Below are positions 34,895 through 48,450 of a stretch of DNA of 64,000 nucleotides, in pieces. Within the stretch, counting starts at the first letter, position 1; each line of letters opens with the position of its first letter. The notes under the pieces are model-generated. The model was not told where the DNA came from. It did not search any database and saw only the letters and a list, made by a program, of their open reading frames with translations. The stretch comes from Synanceia verrucosa (taxonomy: Eukaryota > Chordata > Actinopteri > Perciformes > Synanceiidae). The position numbers were made by a program, and so were the translations under genes. The stretch covers positions 3,733,001 through 3,797,000 of the forward strand of contig CM056553.1 in the NCBI GenBank assembly GCA_029721515.1, written 5' to 3'.

Positions 34895-37800
34895 GTATCC
34901 TCATTTAACTGGCTTCCATTGAAAATGAATAAAATGAAATTCATAGCCTGTTGCTGTCATTCATAATGTGAGCATCATAAGGAGTGTATAACAATGTTTA
35001 CTGAGGTTAATAAAGAGGGACTTTGGGAATTAGACCTCATAGATGTGGGAGGAAGTTAGGAGCTAGGTAGCATCCCCCAGAGTCTAGACGCTAGTGGTGG
35101 TGGAGTAGAGGAAGGCAAAACAACACAAATGGTCAAAGCCACCAAAAGACTATCAAAATTAAAATGTATCGCTGCACAGCCCTCTGTTACTGCAAAATGT
35201 CTGGATCTATGAAAAACCATCACTGAGATGCTTCATCGTTCGTCCATGCACCATGAGCATCTTTACTGTATCGCAGATTGTTGTAGCTTTGACTTGCAGA
35301 TGATGTTATACATATCTCATCAAACCTGAGGCTTTTTTTGGGTGTGTATCATGTTAGCTTGCTTCTCCAATGGCGCCCAACCCCCCATCGAGGCACTGCC
35401 ACTGTTTTAGTTACAACCTTGAGATGAGAGCGTTCAGGTCCCAGAGGAGCTACTGCAGGAGGGGTCGTTATCATTTTTGGCAGTCCTCCCATGTAAACCC
35501 AAAGGCCCTCCTCCATATTCATCAGGGGTGATTATATGCTGACCTCCGCCTGCCATTAATCCTGAGCTGATGTACGCCCACCAGGCATGGAGGACAGTGA
35601 GCAAACCTGATGCCACAGCCAATCAGATGTCTCTAATGGTGAGAGAGAGAGAGTGCATTCATATCAAAGACCTACAGTATTTTAATTTGATTATGACAAC
35701 AATGATAGATCGTATGTGTCATTGCTACAAATATGGGTTAGACACCACAGTTCAATATAAACCAGATCTAGATCGCTGCACATTTTATATTTTATATTTT
35801 AAAAATATACTCTTGAGTAGCATTTTGTATTTTCTCAATGGAAAGTCAAAAGAAGGATGAAATGTCCAAATAAGACTGGAGAAAATGAAGAAAATAAATT
35901 ACAACATTACAATATTTTCCATCTTGTACCTCTCTGACATTCATTCACTCTGACATGATAAGACATTCAAAATAATGTGTGGTTTATATGGGAAGACAGA
36001 CATCTGATTCAACAATTTCACAGAAAATTGTTTTCTGTATGTGAGTGAAAAGACTTCAGCTGTGTCTGAAATGCTCTTTCCTAAACTAAAAGAGTGAGAC
36101 GCTGAGCTCAGCTCCATAACATAAAGAATGATTTCACTTCACTATTTTTAGTATGTTTTTTCAAATGTTTTATTTTATTTAGTGTGTTTTATTTGCACTA
36201 TCTTACATTCCTGCACTATTCTGCACCGTAAATATATTTTTAAATCCTCTAAATCTCCTCACTTTTTTCTTAGTGTGTATTGCAGTTGTGAAAGAATTTC
36301 CTTCAGGATGAATAAACTTATCTTAAATTTCTTTAGATTCTCACAAGGTGAGGTTGTTATGGGTTACCATGGTTACACATCTCTAAATGACTACGTAAAT
36401 TATGTCTGAAAATACTGTTCATTCACACAAAAGTATGTTGAATAGGACACATATTGGGTGCTGTAGCACATGGTATGATATTTCAAACTAAAGCAATTAT
36501 TTGCCTTTTTTCTCTTTCTCACCAGTATTAAATCTGAGTGATTAGCTTAGCTTAGCATGCATAAAGCTCATTATTCACACTTCTGTATTTTCTTTGTTTT
36601 GCACACAAACGTAAGTGGTATCATTCTTTGCGGTTAATTCTAAATAAAAATATGCATTTCCAAAAACACTGACTGACTTGGACTGTTTGAAGAGTGTCTG
36701 CAAACAGTCACCAGTCAATGTTTCTCTCCTCTGACACAGATTCAGAAAACATCTCTGCTCTCAAACTGTGACAACTGTCTTCGGTATCATCTCAACCCCA
36801 ACATGGTGCGGTAGCGTCTTGTCTCAACATGTCACGCTGCGATTTTGTTCATCACGTTGAAAAGATGCAGTACAGCCTTTCACTTTTCACGCTGATTAGA
36901 CAACAACACATCTGTCTGCGTCGCCTCACATGTGAATGTTGACACACAGAGGGAGGATATGAGTTTCTAGAAATAGAAGATGGGACTGGCCACTTTAATA
37001 GAAACACTGTCACCCTGTGGGCTCCGAACATCCACTTTATGAGCTGGAGAGCCAACACCAGCAGGGAGGGATCACTCTGTATCAAATTTACGGCAACATA
37101 ATTCATCACGATCCTGCTGCATTATTAAAGCCTGTGCTGCTTTTTCGTGACGAGATCAATTCTGGGTATATTTTACTTTCTAGGGTGTAATTAGTGGTGT
37201 AACCATAGAAAGTACGATTTATACGATTATTATCTGTACATTGGAAATGGTCATCAGACTGTCACTCAAAATACAGATGCAGGTCAGGTTGACTGCCAGA
37301 GATAGAAAAAAGAAAACCCTAAAGTAAACTTCTTTCTGAAGCACCGTAATACATTTAAAGCAGATGTGAAGCTGACACGAATATTCGTCTCAGTGGAAAG
37401 ATGAAATAATTCATATTTTTCATAAGCTGTCCACGGTGATGCAGCAATCTGCTTCATCTTTTGGTTTTACAAGCATAAAAGTGATTTCATGGTGTATGAA
37501 ACTAATGATTTTATACTGCTTTATGTGCATGATGGGAGCTGTTGTTGTTGTTGACTGAATTTCCCCAGGGACAATGATTGACGTCGGCCAGTCCTTGAAT
37601 GACCATGAGAGGAAAAAAAGCTGTTTGTTTTGAGGTCATAATTTATTATGTGTAGGTCGTGAGGCAGAATTACAAACACAAAAGAATCTGTGTTCAATTA
37701 ACTTGAGTTCATAAGCTACATATCAATCACTTACTTGATAAATGTAATCATTTGTGTGAAAAAGCTTAAACTTTAAGATGCGTGGTTTATCAGGGTCTGA

Positions 37801-38185
37801 AATTTCACTCACTCTGCATAATTTGTTAGACCTGAGAACTCCCACACAAGTGTTTCCAGTCACTCTGATTGATTTGACCTTTGCTCAGGTTGACTATGGG
37901 AGCGGCTTTTATAGGAAATTATTAGCTCACAAATCTTCATCTACCGATAGAAATGATTAAGGTGTAATCTGTCCTGCCTTAACAGGTCCAACAAGGCTAA
38001 CAGGAAACTCAAGAAGATGTTGGTGCATTCATCTGTTAACCCCCACAGTCCTGAGATGATAAATAAAAACACCTGTGTGGGAGTTCAGAGTAATTAAAAC
38101 AGCTGAAAATCATTTTTTTTCTTAATAAATATCTTGATAGAGTCCTATAAGCTTTACAGCAACTTGACTGTTACTGTTATTTTTT
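34895..38185. other. No gene seen; one possible retroelement tail
   Basis: No frame above 96 codons and none with a domain. At about 36290-36330 GAATTTCCTTCAGGATGAAT then AAACTTATCTTA resembles fish retroelement 3' tails. Otherwise single-copy-looking AT-rich DNA. Confidence 0.55.
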
Positions 38186-38693
38186 TTAACTCATTGAGTG
38201 CCAGCCGTTTTTACAGTAAAATATAAAGTGCCTTGTTCCAGCATTTTTGGCCATTTTGAGTCAAATTTCAAGATCCACAAAATATTTTGTACTATGTCTC
38301 TGAAAACACTGAATAGCTCAAATGAAAGAAGAGACTCTCTATTTCATCATGAAAAAAGTTTGTTTTTTACCTTGTTCCATTCTTGTTTTATTAGAGGTAG
38401 AGTAGAGGACACTTTCACCAAAATCACCAATTTTGTCCAGAATCCGTCCGTTTTCCATTCTAATCTTGATCGTCTCCACTTCTTGTTTTGATGTTTTGAT
38501 CTCTGTGGTGTATACCGTCTCTTTATGCTCTGACTACATCTCCCAGAAGCCCCAACATTACTCACAGATTGTGGGAGACCAAAAACGGCAACCCACTGTC
38601 GAAAAACCACTTTGATGTATTATTACGTCGATGGCACTCAAGTGTTGGATTTTAAATGACGTCAAAACACGTCAATGGCACTCAAAGAGTTAA
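38186..38693 (-). mobile_element. TTAA MITE family P, copy 7 with duplicated end
   Basis: TTAA on both sides. The right terminus GTCGATGGCACTCAA is followed by about 30 bp (GTGTTGGATTTTAAATGACG) and then a second terminus GTCAATGGCACTCAAAGAG before TTAA, so the end occurs twice. Confidence 0.9.
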
Positions 38694-39998
<1,305 letters not shown>

Positions 39999-40969
39999 AG
40001 TATTTGTGACGTGAAATGGATGAATGCCTCTATGCCCCCCCAGTTTGGGAACCACTGAACTAAGCACACTAACTCATTCATATTCTTATTCATTGGTAAT
40101 TTTAATTAATAATAAAAAAAATGCTCCACTGTCCTTATTATACTGTCCCTTCTCGTCCACTTATCCCTCTCTGTTACTCAGGAGGCATATTCTCTCACCT
40201 GCAGCTCATTAGAGCTCGTTAGCAGTCAGTGTGTAAAAAACTTTTTTATTTTTTTATTTAAATCGCTAAAGAAGAGCAGTCGGGGCCGGCCAAATGAATG
40301 CATGAGAAAATACTACAGTATAAGAAACAGCAGAACATTCTACATTCGTCTATAGTTTGAGCCATGAATAGATTTATTTTGAGTTTGGAATTATTATGGG
40401 TTATTTTCCATGGTTCATATTCTGGTGTGTGTTTTGTATGATTATTTGGTGTTTTTGTCACAGTGATTGATTTGGTCACATGGGATATGGGTGGTGATAG
40501 TTAATGCGAGGACCTGTTGCACCTTGATGATTTGGTTCCTTTTTGGTTGATTCCTTTTTTTGGTTTAAATAAACAAAATTCAAAATTGATGTGGTTTTAT
40601 CTTGACTGTTTCCCTCTGCTTCCAGTCTTTATGCTAAGCTTATCTAGTTGCGTCTGGGCTATAATCTATTCTTCTTATACAAACATGACAGTAGTATCAG
40701 TCTCCTCATCTAACTTTTGGCAAAAACTTTTAATATCCCTAAAGAAAACATTTATTTTACCAGCTTTTTTTTTATTACAGTTATTGGAGGAGTGGTTTCA
40801 ACAGATCACAGGTGTGCTATAGAGTCCAGATCATGTGGCCATGTCCAGTCAAAAGCTACACGCACATTAATAAAACATAATATTGACCACATTGGGTCAC
40901 TGAAAATGAACATGCGACTGAATAAAGAGGCTGAAATAAACATTGACATCACAGTTGAGTTAAATACAT

Positions 40970-41002
<33 letters not shown>

Positions 41003-41398
41003 TCTTGGGAACGGCACAGGTGTAATTAACAACATTAATAATGCTGCATTCAGTTTGTGTTAGTGCTGGCTCACTGTGACAATTAAATTGATGTTATTAG
41101 TTGTAGCTGTGCTTTTCCTGCTGAGTGAGCATGGCTCATTGTACTGAGCTTTATACTTTGTTAAAGGATTTTCACTGCAGTAGTGCAGTATGTTTAAACG
41201 ATAACCCCTTTAGTTCTATAAGTCAGAGGTAAATATGTGAGGGTTTCATCATTTGCTGTTTTTGTAAATGCATTTTATTCTGAACTTTTTACAGAATGTG
41301 ACATCAGATGGGACGTAGACTTCCTATTCACTGCATGTGTTTAAGGTAAATGAGTGAACTCTCACCTTTCTTTGCTTGCTGTGCTTTTCTCAGTGTCT
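39999..41398. other. No gene seen; contains a (CA)15 microsatellite
   Basis: About 30 bp of CA dinucleotides at 40971-41000. Reading frames up to 102 codons here overlap the microsatellite or lack any domain. Confidence 0.6.
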
Positions 41399-41626
41399 TT
41401 AACTCTTTGAGTGCCAGCCGTTTTATAAAACAGAAAGTGCCTTGTGCCAGTGTTTTTGCCCATTTTCAGTCATATTTCAAGACCCACAGAATATTTTGTA
41501 CTATGACTCTGAAAACACAGAATAGCTCAAATGAAAGAAGAAACTATTTCATCATGAAAAAATGTTTGTTTTTACCTTTTTCCATTCTTGTTTTATCAGA
41601 GGTAGAGCAGAGGCTAGTTTCACCAA
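41399..41626 (-). mobile_element. TTAA MITE family P, copy 9 (truncated)
   Basis: Intact TTAACTCTTTGAGTGCCAGC end, body to AGAGGTAGAGCAGAGGC, then a break into CACCTAGGGCCCCCAAATAC. That following sequence resembles the end of another DNA element. Confidence 0.85.
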
Positions 41627-43767
41627 TTTTGGGGCCTCAGGTCCCCCTTTCACCTAGGGCCCCCAAATACTTGGAAACGGCGCTGAATGGTTTTCACCTG
41701 CTGGCGAGCACCATAACCGGTTACTTATGATCATTGTACGTTTAAGAGTATAATAATCATCACAATTTAAAATCCATATAAGGGAGTCCTCAGTAAACCA
41801 ACTATGATTGCTTATTAAAAAATCAAATGTATTAGAATCATGATGGCATGGTGTCGACAACTGTTTTTATGACCTCAAACTGACCTCCTGACTTCCAAAT
41901 AATGTGCGCTCATAAAAAATATTCTAACATAAGTGTGAGAGCAGGTAACTCCTGCTGTTTGTTTTAACCTTTCATAATAGTCGGGTGGAGTTGACCACAT
42001 CCACAATACAAAAAGTGTCAGAAAGCCAAGACAACAACAGGAAAGGTATTTGAATGTCAGTTTCCTCATGACTGACAGCTGAGTTTATGTGATTCATGAG
42101 GTCACTCCCTCCTGTCTGAGCAGCAACAACACAGAGAGATTTGTTTGCATAAAGGTCAGGTGGCAAATGTTCACCACAGGAGTGTTAAACTGTTAAAACC
42201 TGGTCAGTCTGCAGGCACGGTTTCATATTTCAGTTTTTCCAATCCAATCCCGATACCGATACCTGGGCTGAGTTTGCGGTGAGTGAGGGTAGCGGGATTG
42301 GGATTGTTAACAAACATTTTAACATAACAGGACATTCACAAGGTTCCAACACATGTCCTGGAAAATCTGGAATATGATTGACCAATTTTCCAGTCATGGA
42401 AAACACATAGAAAATGACAAAAAAAAGGTTAGATATCCTGGAAATGGTTAAGTTATCCAGGAGAATTATTTACCTCCCCATGCCTTGTGAGCGAAAGTAA
42501 ATGGGTTAAAAGTTACTTTTAATCGTTTCCAGGATATTTGACCTTTTTTCCAATCATTTTCCAGGATGTGCGTGAACCATGTATTCAGTGCTCAAATAAT
42601 ACATAATCCTGGTTTTTTGTTTGCTTGTAATACGGTTTTATAAAGAAAAATGTACCAATTAATTCCAACTTTCTCCTAAACTGAAATTGTGTGCGCAGAA
42701 ATTACACTTAATCTAATATTTTTAAAGAAGGTGAATTTGCATGCATGCACATATATCACCATAATAAACTGCTGGTACAAGTTTGATTTTTTTTTTTTCC
42801 TTGCAGCAAAATAAAACCGTACCACCTACGTTTTTTAGTCCACATCAGAAAAGAAGTAAGAAGTGACAAACAGTGAGTGTGTTTGAACTGCAGATGGGAT
42901 CCTGGCTGAATTATTTGGATTAAGTAAGGCTGACTTGAAGGTGGGAGGAGGAGCACAGACTTTCGTTTAGACCATCTGGATGGTGGATTAGACACCATAG
43001 TGCTGCCATTCAATAAACAGTGTGTGGGTGAAAAGAAATCATTATTGATTAGAACAAAAGCCAGGCACAGCGTAGCACGAACAGATGCTCTATCTATCAG
43101 TGAAGAAACTGCAATATCCACACAGCAGAGGGAGGAGTGATGAAAACATAAACGCACAGCAATTACCAGGTGTGAGTATTATTTCAGTCAGTTTTGAGTA
43201 GATCTTGGATGATTGGAGAAATGATTTTAAGGAAGAAGTCATAATTCATCCTGACACATGTAGTTTTAGTGAGCTACCAACTATTTAAGCACTTTGGGCT
43301 TTATGGTTTGGGAAGCTTCAACATTAAATATTTTCTGGGTTTTGTGTCGGGGAGAAGTGCATCAAGCTGTTTGGAAAGCACCGGCATCTTTAGTGTTTCT
43401 TATTTTATCACTTAGTGTTGACTTCAGCTACTGAACTCTGTCATTTCAGAAGTGGCTGCACACTTGAAGTCTGTCAAGGTTGGCAGATGGTGGAAAGAGT
43501 TGTGTCTCCTCACAGATACGATCTGATCCGCTGTAGTCAAAACAAATAGTCCAGCGAGGACACAATGTAAGGCTGAAGGAGAAAGGGAGGAGATGTTCAT
43601 CGTCACAATACTCTTTCACCACGTGTGACTTTTCATGCCATTGGTGCTGCATGGGCCGGCTGCTTGTTGCAGCAGCTCCTATTATCTTGTGGTTGCATTT
43701 TTGTTGTTGTCTAGATCTACGCCTACATTTCTACAATGCTCTCATCGAGAAGTCAGACCAGGTAGTT
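41627..43767. other. No gene; hAT-like fragment inside
   Basis: Apart from the element fragment at 42231-42306, no repeat or coding signal was recognised. The minus-strand 133-codon frame at 42756-43157 has no domain and no supportive splice or start context. Confidence 0.5.
42231..42306 (-). mobile_element. hAT-like element fragment
   Basis: AATCCCGATACCGATACCTG and GGCTGAG match the subterminal part of the elements at 15269-16157 and 47852-48182. It continues directly into GCGGTGAGTGAGGGTAGCGG, the reverse complement of the minisatellite core at 4270-4563. Confidence 0.65.
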
Positions 43768-44202
43768 TTAACTCATTGAATGCCAGCCGTTTTGTAAAAT
43801 AGAAAGTGTCTTGTGCCTTTTTGACCATTTTGAGTCATATTTCAAGACCCACAGAATATTTTGTACTATGACTGAAAACACTGAATAGCTCAAATGAAAG
43901 AAGAGACTCTCTATTTCATCATGAAAAAAATTGTTTTACCTTGTTCCATTCTTGTTTTCTCAGAGGTAGAGTAGAGGACACTCCCACCCTAAACATCACT
44001 TTTTCTCCAGAATCCGTCCGATTTGCTCTCTAATCTTGATCATCTCCACTTCCTGTTTTGATCTCTGTGGTGTATACCGTCTCTTTATGCTCTGACTACA
44101 TCTCCCAGAAGCCCCAGAATTACTCACAGGAAACTGATTGGTGACCCGCTGCAGAAAAAACACTCTGATGGGAAAATACGTCAATGGCACTCAGTGAGTT
44201 AA
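43768..44202 (-). mobile_element. TTAA MITE family P, copy 10 (full length)
   Basis: TTAA on both sides, inverted ends CTCATTGAATGCCAGC and GGCACTCAGTGAG, all family blocks present. Includes GACTACATCTCCCAGAAGCC, the best ZNF143-like form. Confidence 0.9.
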
Positions 44203-44399
44203 CAGAGGAATATATTCTACCATATACTGGGCTCATCAGCAAATTGATAACAAAAAAATCCTTTCAGACGCTACTCAGGTCAATTTCTTGGCACTGCTAA
44301 TTAAGTCATTGCTGTTAGGAATGAAAAGGTGCTGGATCAACCTTTCATAATATCATACAATGCAAATACACATTGAAAGCTAATTTATTGCCTCGTTCT

Positions 44400-44880
44400 A
44401 TTAAGTTAACCTTTGTTTTCCCATCTGTCTAGTTTTATTTTGAAGTAATGTTGTTTCCCTCTCCTTTCAGACCACTTTGCTTCCTGTCCTCCTGTTCTCT
44501 ATTTTCTGTGATTGTGACGACTCACTGATTGTTTCCAGCTGTGATTCCCTTCCTCGTGTTCAAATAGTCCTGTCACTCAGGACTCATGCTGTGGTCCACC
44601 TATCGACCTGATTAAGATTTTTCTACACCACTTGTTGCCTCTGGAAAGACTGCTTGTTTCTTTGTGACTTTGTACTCAATATATTTACTTCTTATGAGCG
44701 TTCCAGTTTAGTGTTTGCATTTTAGATTTACCTACCTCTGTATGAGTGCTTTTAGTTAAAGTTCAGGGTTTGTTTCTCATTCCTTTGCAGTCTGTACTGT
44801 TTGTGCCTGTCCCCTCTGTCCACCTTGTGAAAATGAAACACTCTTATTGTGAAAGAACTGTGACTTTCTTTTCACACCGT
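44400..44880 (+). mobile_element. Degenerate LTR-like sequence
   Basis: GACTCACTGATTGTTTCCAG, CTGTGATTCCCTTCCTCGTG and TCAAATAGTCCTGTCACTC follow the same order as the matching part of the solo LTR at 25261-26106 (CTGATTGTTTCCACCTGTGT, TTTAAATAGTCCTGTCTCGC). Ends and target duplication are not recognisable. Probably an older, related LTR. Confidence 0.5.
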
Positions 44881-45979
44881 GGCCACGGCCGGCTTCACAT
44901 TAACTGGTTGTAGGTCAAAGGAAAAGTGTGTAGCTTAGTTTATTTAAATGACATTTGTTCCTGTATTTAGTTATTTATCTATTCCTTTATTCTAGAGGTG
45001 ATTTAATCCCAATTCAGTTCATGCAGTAATCTAGAAATCCGTAATTATTTCTGTATGAGCAGAAAAAAAGTATTTCTTTGCTTCAGTTAAAAAAAAAAAT
45101 CATTGAAACAATTACAGACGGAAGTCAGAGGTTTGTCTCCACTGTGGATTGAACAGTCTCGTTTTGACACAGATTTTCCATCTGAGCTGTATTTAGTATA
45201 AAAACTGAGCTTTGTTCACTCCACAGTGTGGGAGTTTATCCCACCACATGTGCTCATATTTCACTTAAAGCTGCAGAAAACCATTCCATCTTGAAATAAC
45301 TGGTGTTGTTGCATGCTGAGGAATTAAAGATGAGACTAAAGTTTGGTGTACAAATGAGCTGCTCGTTGATCACCACCAGCCAACTTTGATGTTTTACAGT
45401 AAAAAGAAGAACTATAAAGTTGCATTTTAAATGTATTCTCCATCCACTGATTCTTTAGCTTTTCAAACAGGGTTTCACTTATTCTCTTTCAGCTTTTGCT
45501 GTCTGAGGAGTTCTCCAAAATAGAAACGGCAGAGCCTGAAATTATATCTAAGGCACTGAAATATGGATCAGACTGATAGAAATCTGCATAAATAGACATG
45601 ACAGAATAATGACTCACACCACACACATTTGCCTTCCAAGGTTTATTTAAATGGTACTGAATATCACTTTGTAACACCCAACCTTGGCAGAAATGGCTTG
45701 GTAATGTGACTGATTTAGCTCAGCAGTTCCAGAGGCAGAGAGTAGAAACGAGTAGAAGAACTGGCTCGACAGTGTGAGCTTGACATGGATGTATAGACGA
45801 AGAAAAGAGCGCCACCTAGAATATAAAAGTAAAATGAAGCAACACATTCTCATCCCAACTCATCACACACCGTTGTCCCCCTGGAGTGAATATCTTTAGC
45901 ATCACAACCTGAAGGTGCTCTTGGTGTAACTGGTGACGGCTGGGAAAAAGCCTCTGTGTTTAACGCTCTGGGAGTATAC
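44881..45979. other. No gene seen
   Basis: No domain-bearing frame, tandem repeat or element end was recognised. Confidence 0.55.
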
Positions 45980-46245
45980 ATATCTTGATTTACAAACCTA
46001 TTCTTGATAAAATTCCATCTCATTTATCATCTCTTTTAATCTTGAACAAGGGGGCCTTTACAGTGTCTGTTCTCAGGACTTCTTATGTTTTACTGTTCCT
46101 AAGGTCAGAACAGAAATGGGGAAGAAAGTTTTTAGGTTTTCTTCTCCAACGACATGGAACATTTTGCAGTCAGAGCTCAAACTCCAAATCTGATTTCTCT
46201 GAATGTATTGAAGTCTATGATAAATCCCATAATATTCCGACTTAA
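45980..46245 (+). pseudogene. LINE ORF2 C-terminal relic
   Basis: Conceptual translation gives LSSLLILN early, then in another frame GKKVFRFSSPTTWNILQSEL followed by KLQI and a stop. The pattern L-S-S-L-L ... R ... G-K-K-x-F ... P-x-x-W-N-x-L-Q-S-E-L is the familiar C-terminal end of fish LINE reverse-transcriptase polyproteins. Frameshift and stop show decay. Only the last 80 or so codons remain, as expected from 5' truncation during retrotransposition. Confidence 0.65.
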
Positions 46246-46252
46246 TGAGTGC

Positions 46253-46635
46253 AGCGGTGGCAGCACGGTGGTGTAGTGGTTAGCACTGTCGCCTCAAAGC
46301 AAGAAGGTAACGGGTTTGATTCTCAGCCCGGGGCCTTTCTGTGTGGAGTTTGCATGTTCTCCCCATGTCTGCATGGGTTCTTTCTGGGTATTCCGGCTTC
46401 CTCCCACCATCCAAAAACATGCATGGGGATTAGGTTAATTGGCTAATTTAAATTGACCGTAGGTGTGAATGTGAGTGTGAATGGTTGTCTGTCTCTATGT
46501 GCCCTGCGATGAGGTGGCGACTTGTCCAGGGTGTACCCTGCCTTCCGCTCTAAGACAGCTGGGATAGGCTCCAGCCCCCCCGCAACCCTATGAGGATAAG
46601 CGGTAGATAATGGACGGACGGATGGATGGATGGAA
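46253..46635 (+). mobile_element. tRNA-derived SINE, full-length copy
   Basis: The head carries an A-box-like GTAGTGGTTAGCACTG (46273-46288) and a B-box-like GGTTTGATTCT (46313-46323). The body includes TGCATGTTCTCCCCATGTCT, CCAAAAACATGCATGGGGAT, GGCGACTTGTCCAGGGTGTA and GCTGGGATAGGCTCCAG, and the tail is GGATGGATGGATGG. It lies directly behind a LINE relic on the same strand. It is the best reference for the fragments at 4967-5180 and 19386-19456. Confidence 0.85.
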
Positions 46636-46706
46636 ATTAGCTGAAATAAAAAAAATATACTTTTGTTATATAAAAAAAAGTTAATCTCAATGGGGAAACT
46701 GGTTAA

Positions 46707-46750
46707 CTACTACTACTACTACTACTAATAATAATAATAATAATTATAAT
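46707..46750. repeat. (ACT)n/(AAT)n compound microsatellite
   Basis: About 21 bp of ACT units followed by AAT units with some interruptions. Confidence 0.85.
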
Positions 46751-46844
46751 AATAGTAATAAAATGATGATATAATAATAGTTCATACTGTATATAGACAT
46801 TTGGTCAGGAACATCTGACATTACATTTTGACACACTGGGCCTC

Positions 46845-47229
46845 TTAACTCTTTGAGTGCCATTGACGTAAATATACATCAAAGTCGTTTTTCGCAGATC
46901 GCGGTCTCCTGTAGTCTGTGAGTAATGTTGGGGCTTCTGGGAGATGTAGTCAAAGCATAAAGAGACGGTATACACCACAGAGATCAAAGCAGGAAGTGGA
47001 TTGATTAGTGAGCATAACGGATGGATTTTGGACAAAAAGTGATGATGTTGGTAAAAGTGTCCTCTACTGTACCTCTGATAAAACAAGAATGGAACAAGAT
47101 AAAAACATTCAGTGATTTCAAAGTCACAGTATAAAAGTCTGTGGTTTTTGAAATATGACTCAAAATGGGCAAAAACGCTGGAACAAGACACTTTTTGTTT
47201 TATAAAACGGCTGACACTCAATGAGTTAA
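46845..47229 (+). mobile_element. TTAA MITE family P, copy 11 (full length)
   Basis: TTAA on both sides, left end CTCTTTGAGTGCCATTGACG, right end ACACTCAATGAG. Carries CTTCTGGGAGATGTAGTC at about 46934-46951. Shorter than most copies because of small internal deletions. Confidence 0.9.
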
Positions 47230-47851
47230 ACTACTTGGTTAGCTTCAGTTAAAATATGTAACTTAGGCTATATAACTTCATGGGGCATGAGTTAGTTGCT
47301 TTAAATAATGTTGTATACTGTAACTTAAAATACATCAACACTGGTTCAGTTTCACAAATGCTGAATGTTTGTCACATCCTGTAGAACACCTTGACATTGT
47401 GTCACCTTCCACTGTTTATTCCGCTGTCGACACAGTGTTCATGTAACGCCTTTACACGCCTCCACTCCGATAGAGAGGAATATAAACAGCAGGGTGTTGG
47501 TGTTGTACATAACGTAATGCAACGTCCGCTGAGTTGAGGGTCACAGCCTGCAACTCGTCTGCCTGTAATGTATGATAATGCATTCTTCTATTCTTTCCCT
47601 GTATCCAAGTTAAGCATGAGTCTGCATAAATAATTAATTCAGAAAAAAGGTGGTGTGAAGCAGAAAGGAAATGACATGACCTATCAGAGGTATGGCTCCT
47701 CAGTTACAGACATTATATCATCAAACACCAAATGGCTTCTTTTTTATTGCAGATGTTTCAGGTATTTGTTGAAAAGCTGCAAGTTTTTTCACAGCAAGAT
47801 GTTACCAATACCTGTAGCTGAGATTTGCTCCTGCTGACAGAATGTTGAGAC
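47230..47851. other. No gene seen
   Basis: No domain-bearing frame or repeat was recognised. Confidence 0.6.
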
Positions 47852-48182
47852 TAGAGATGCACCGATCCAGTTTTTTCTGATCCCTCCCGATACCGATACC
47901 TGGGCTGAGCGTATCGGTTGATACCTGATACCGATCCGATACTACTGATGCATAAACAGTCAGAGTTCAGTTTCAATAGTCAGTGCTTATAGCAGACACA
48001 CCCCTCTTATGTAGTACTGTCCATAGTTGTTTACGCTGCTCTGTTGACTTGATTTGATTCAACAATAGACACAAATCTTGTTAAGATGAACACTGTGTCC
48101 ACAGTTTGGACACATTTTATGCCAGAGGACAAGGAGTGATCGGCGGGGTTGCGGTGATCAGTGAGAGTAGCGGGATTGCCAT
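47852..48182 (-). mobile_element. hAT-like element, inverted copy with internal deletion
   Basis: TAGAGATGCACCGATCCAG, CCCGATACCGATACCTGGGC, then TAAACAGTCAGAGTTCAGTT and AAGATGAACACTGTGT match the reverse complement of 15269-16157. About 600 bp of the interior of that copy is absent here. It ends in GCGGTGATCAGTGAGAGTAG, the minisatellite core in reverse orientation, and abuts MITE copy 12. Confidence 0.75.
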
Positions 48183-48212
48183 TGACGTATATCAACATCA
48201 TTTAAAATCTGA

Positions 48213-48450
48213 CCCTTGAGTGCCATTGAAGTATTTCGACATCAAAGTGGTTTTTAGGCAGTGGGTCGCCGATCGTAGTCTCACGCGGCCTGTAAGTAAT
48301 GTTGGGGCTTCTGGGAGATGTTGTCCAGACGTAAAGAGACAGTATACACCACAGAGATCAAAAGAGGAAGTGGAGACAAGAATGGAACAAGGTAAAAAGA
48401 AACATTTTTTCATGATGAAATAGAGAGTCTCTTCTTTCATTTGAGCTATG
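48213..48450 (+). mobile_element. TTAA MITE family P, copy 12 (truncated)
   Basis: Begins CTTGAGTGCCATTGAAG and runs to TTCATTTGAGCTA. A deletion joins GTGGAGAC directly to AAGAATGGAACAAGG. The right half is lost. A stray CCATTGACGTATATCAACAT just upstream suggests a second, tiny left-end fragment. Confidence 0.85.

Noticed and set aside
46253..46340. A possible tRNA gene with A and B boxes
   Set aside because: The sequence continues as a SINE with a GGAT tail and related fragments at 4967 and 19386. The cloverleaf stem is not kept.
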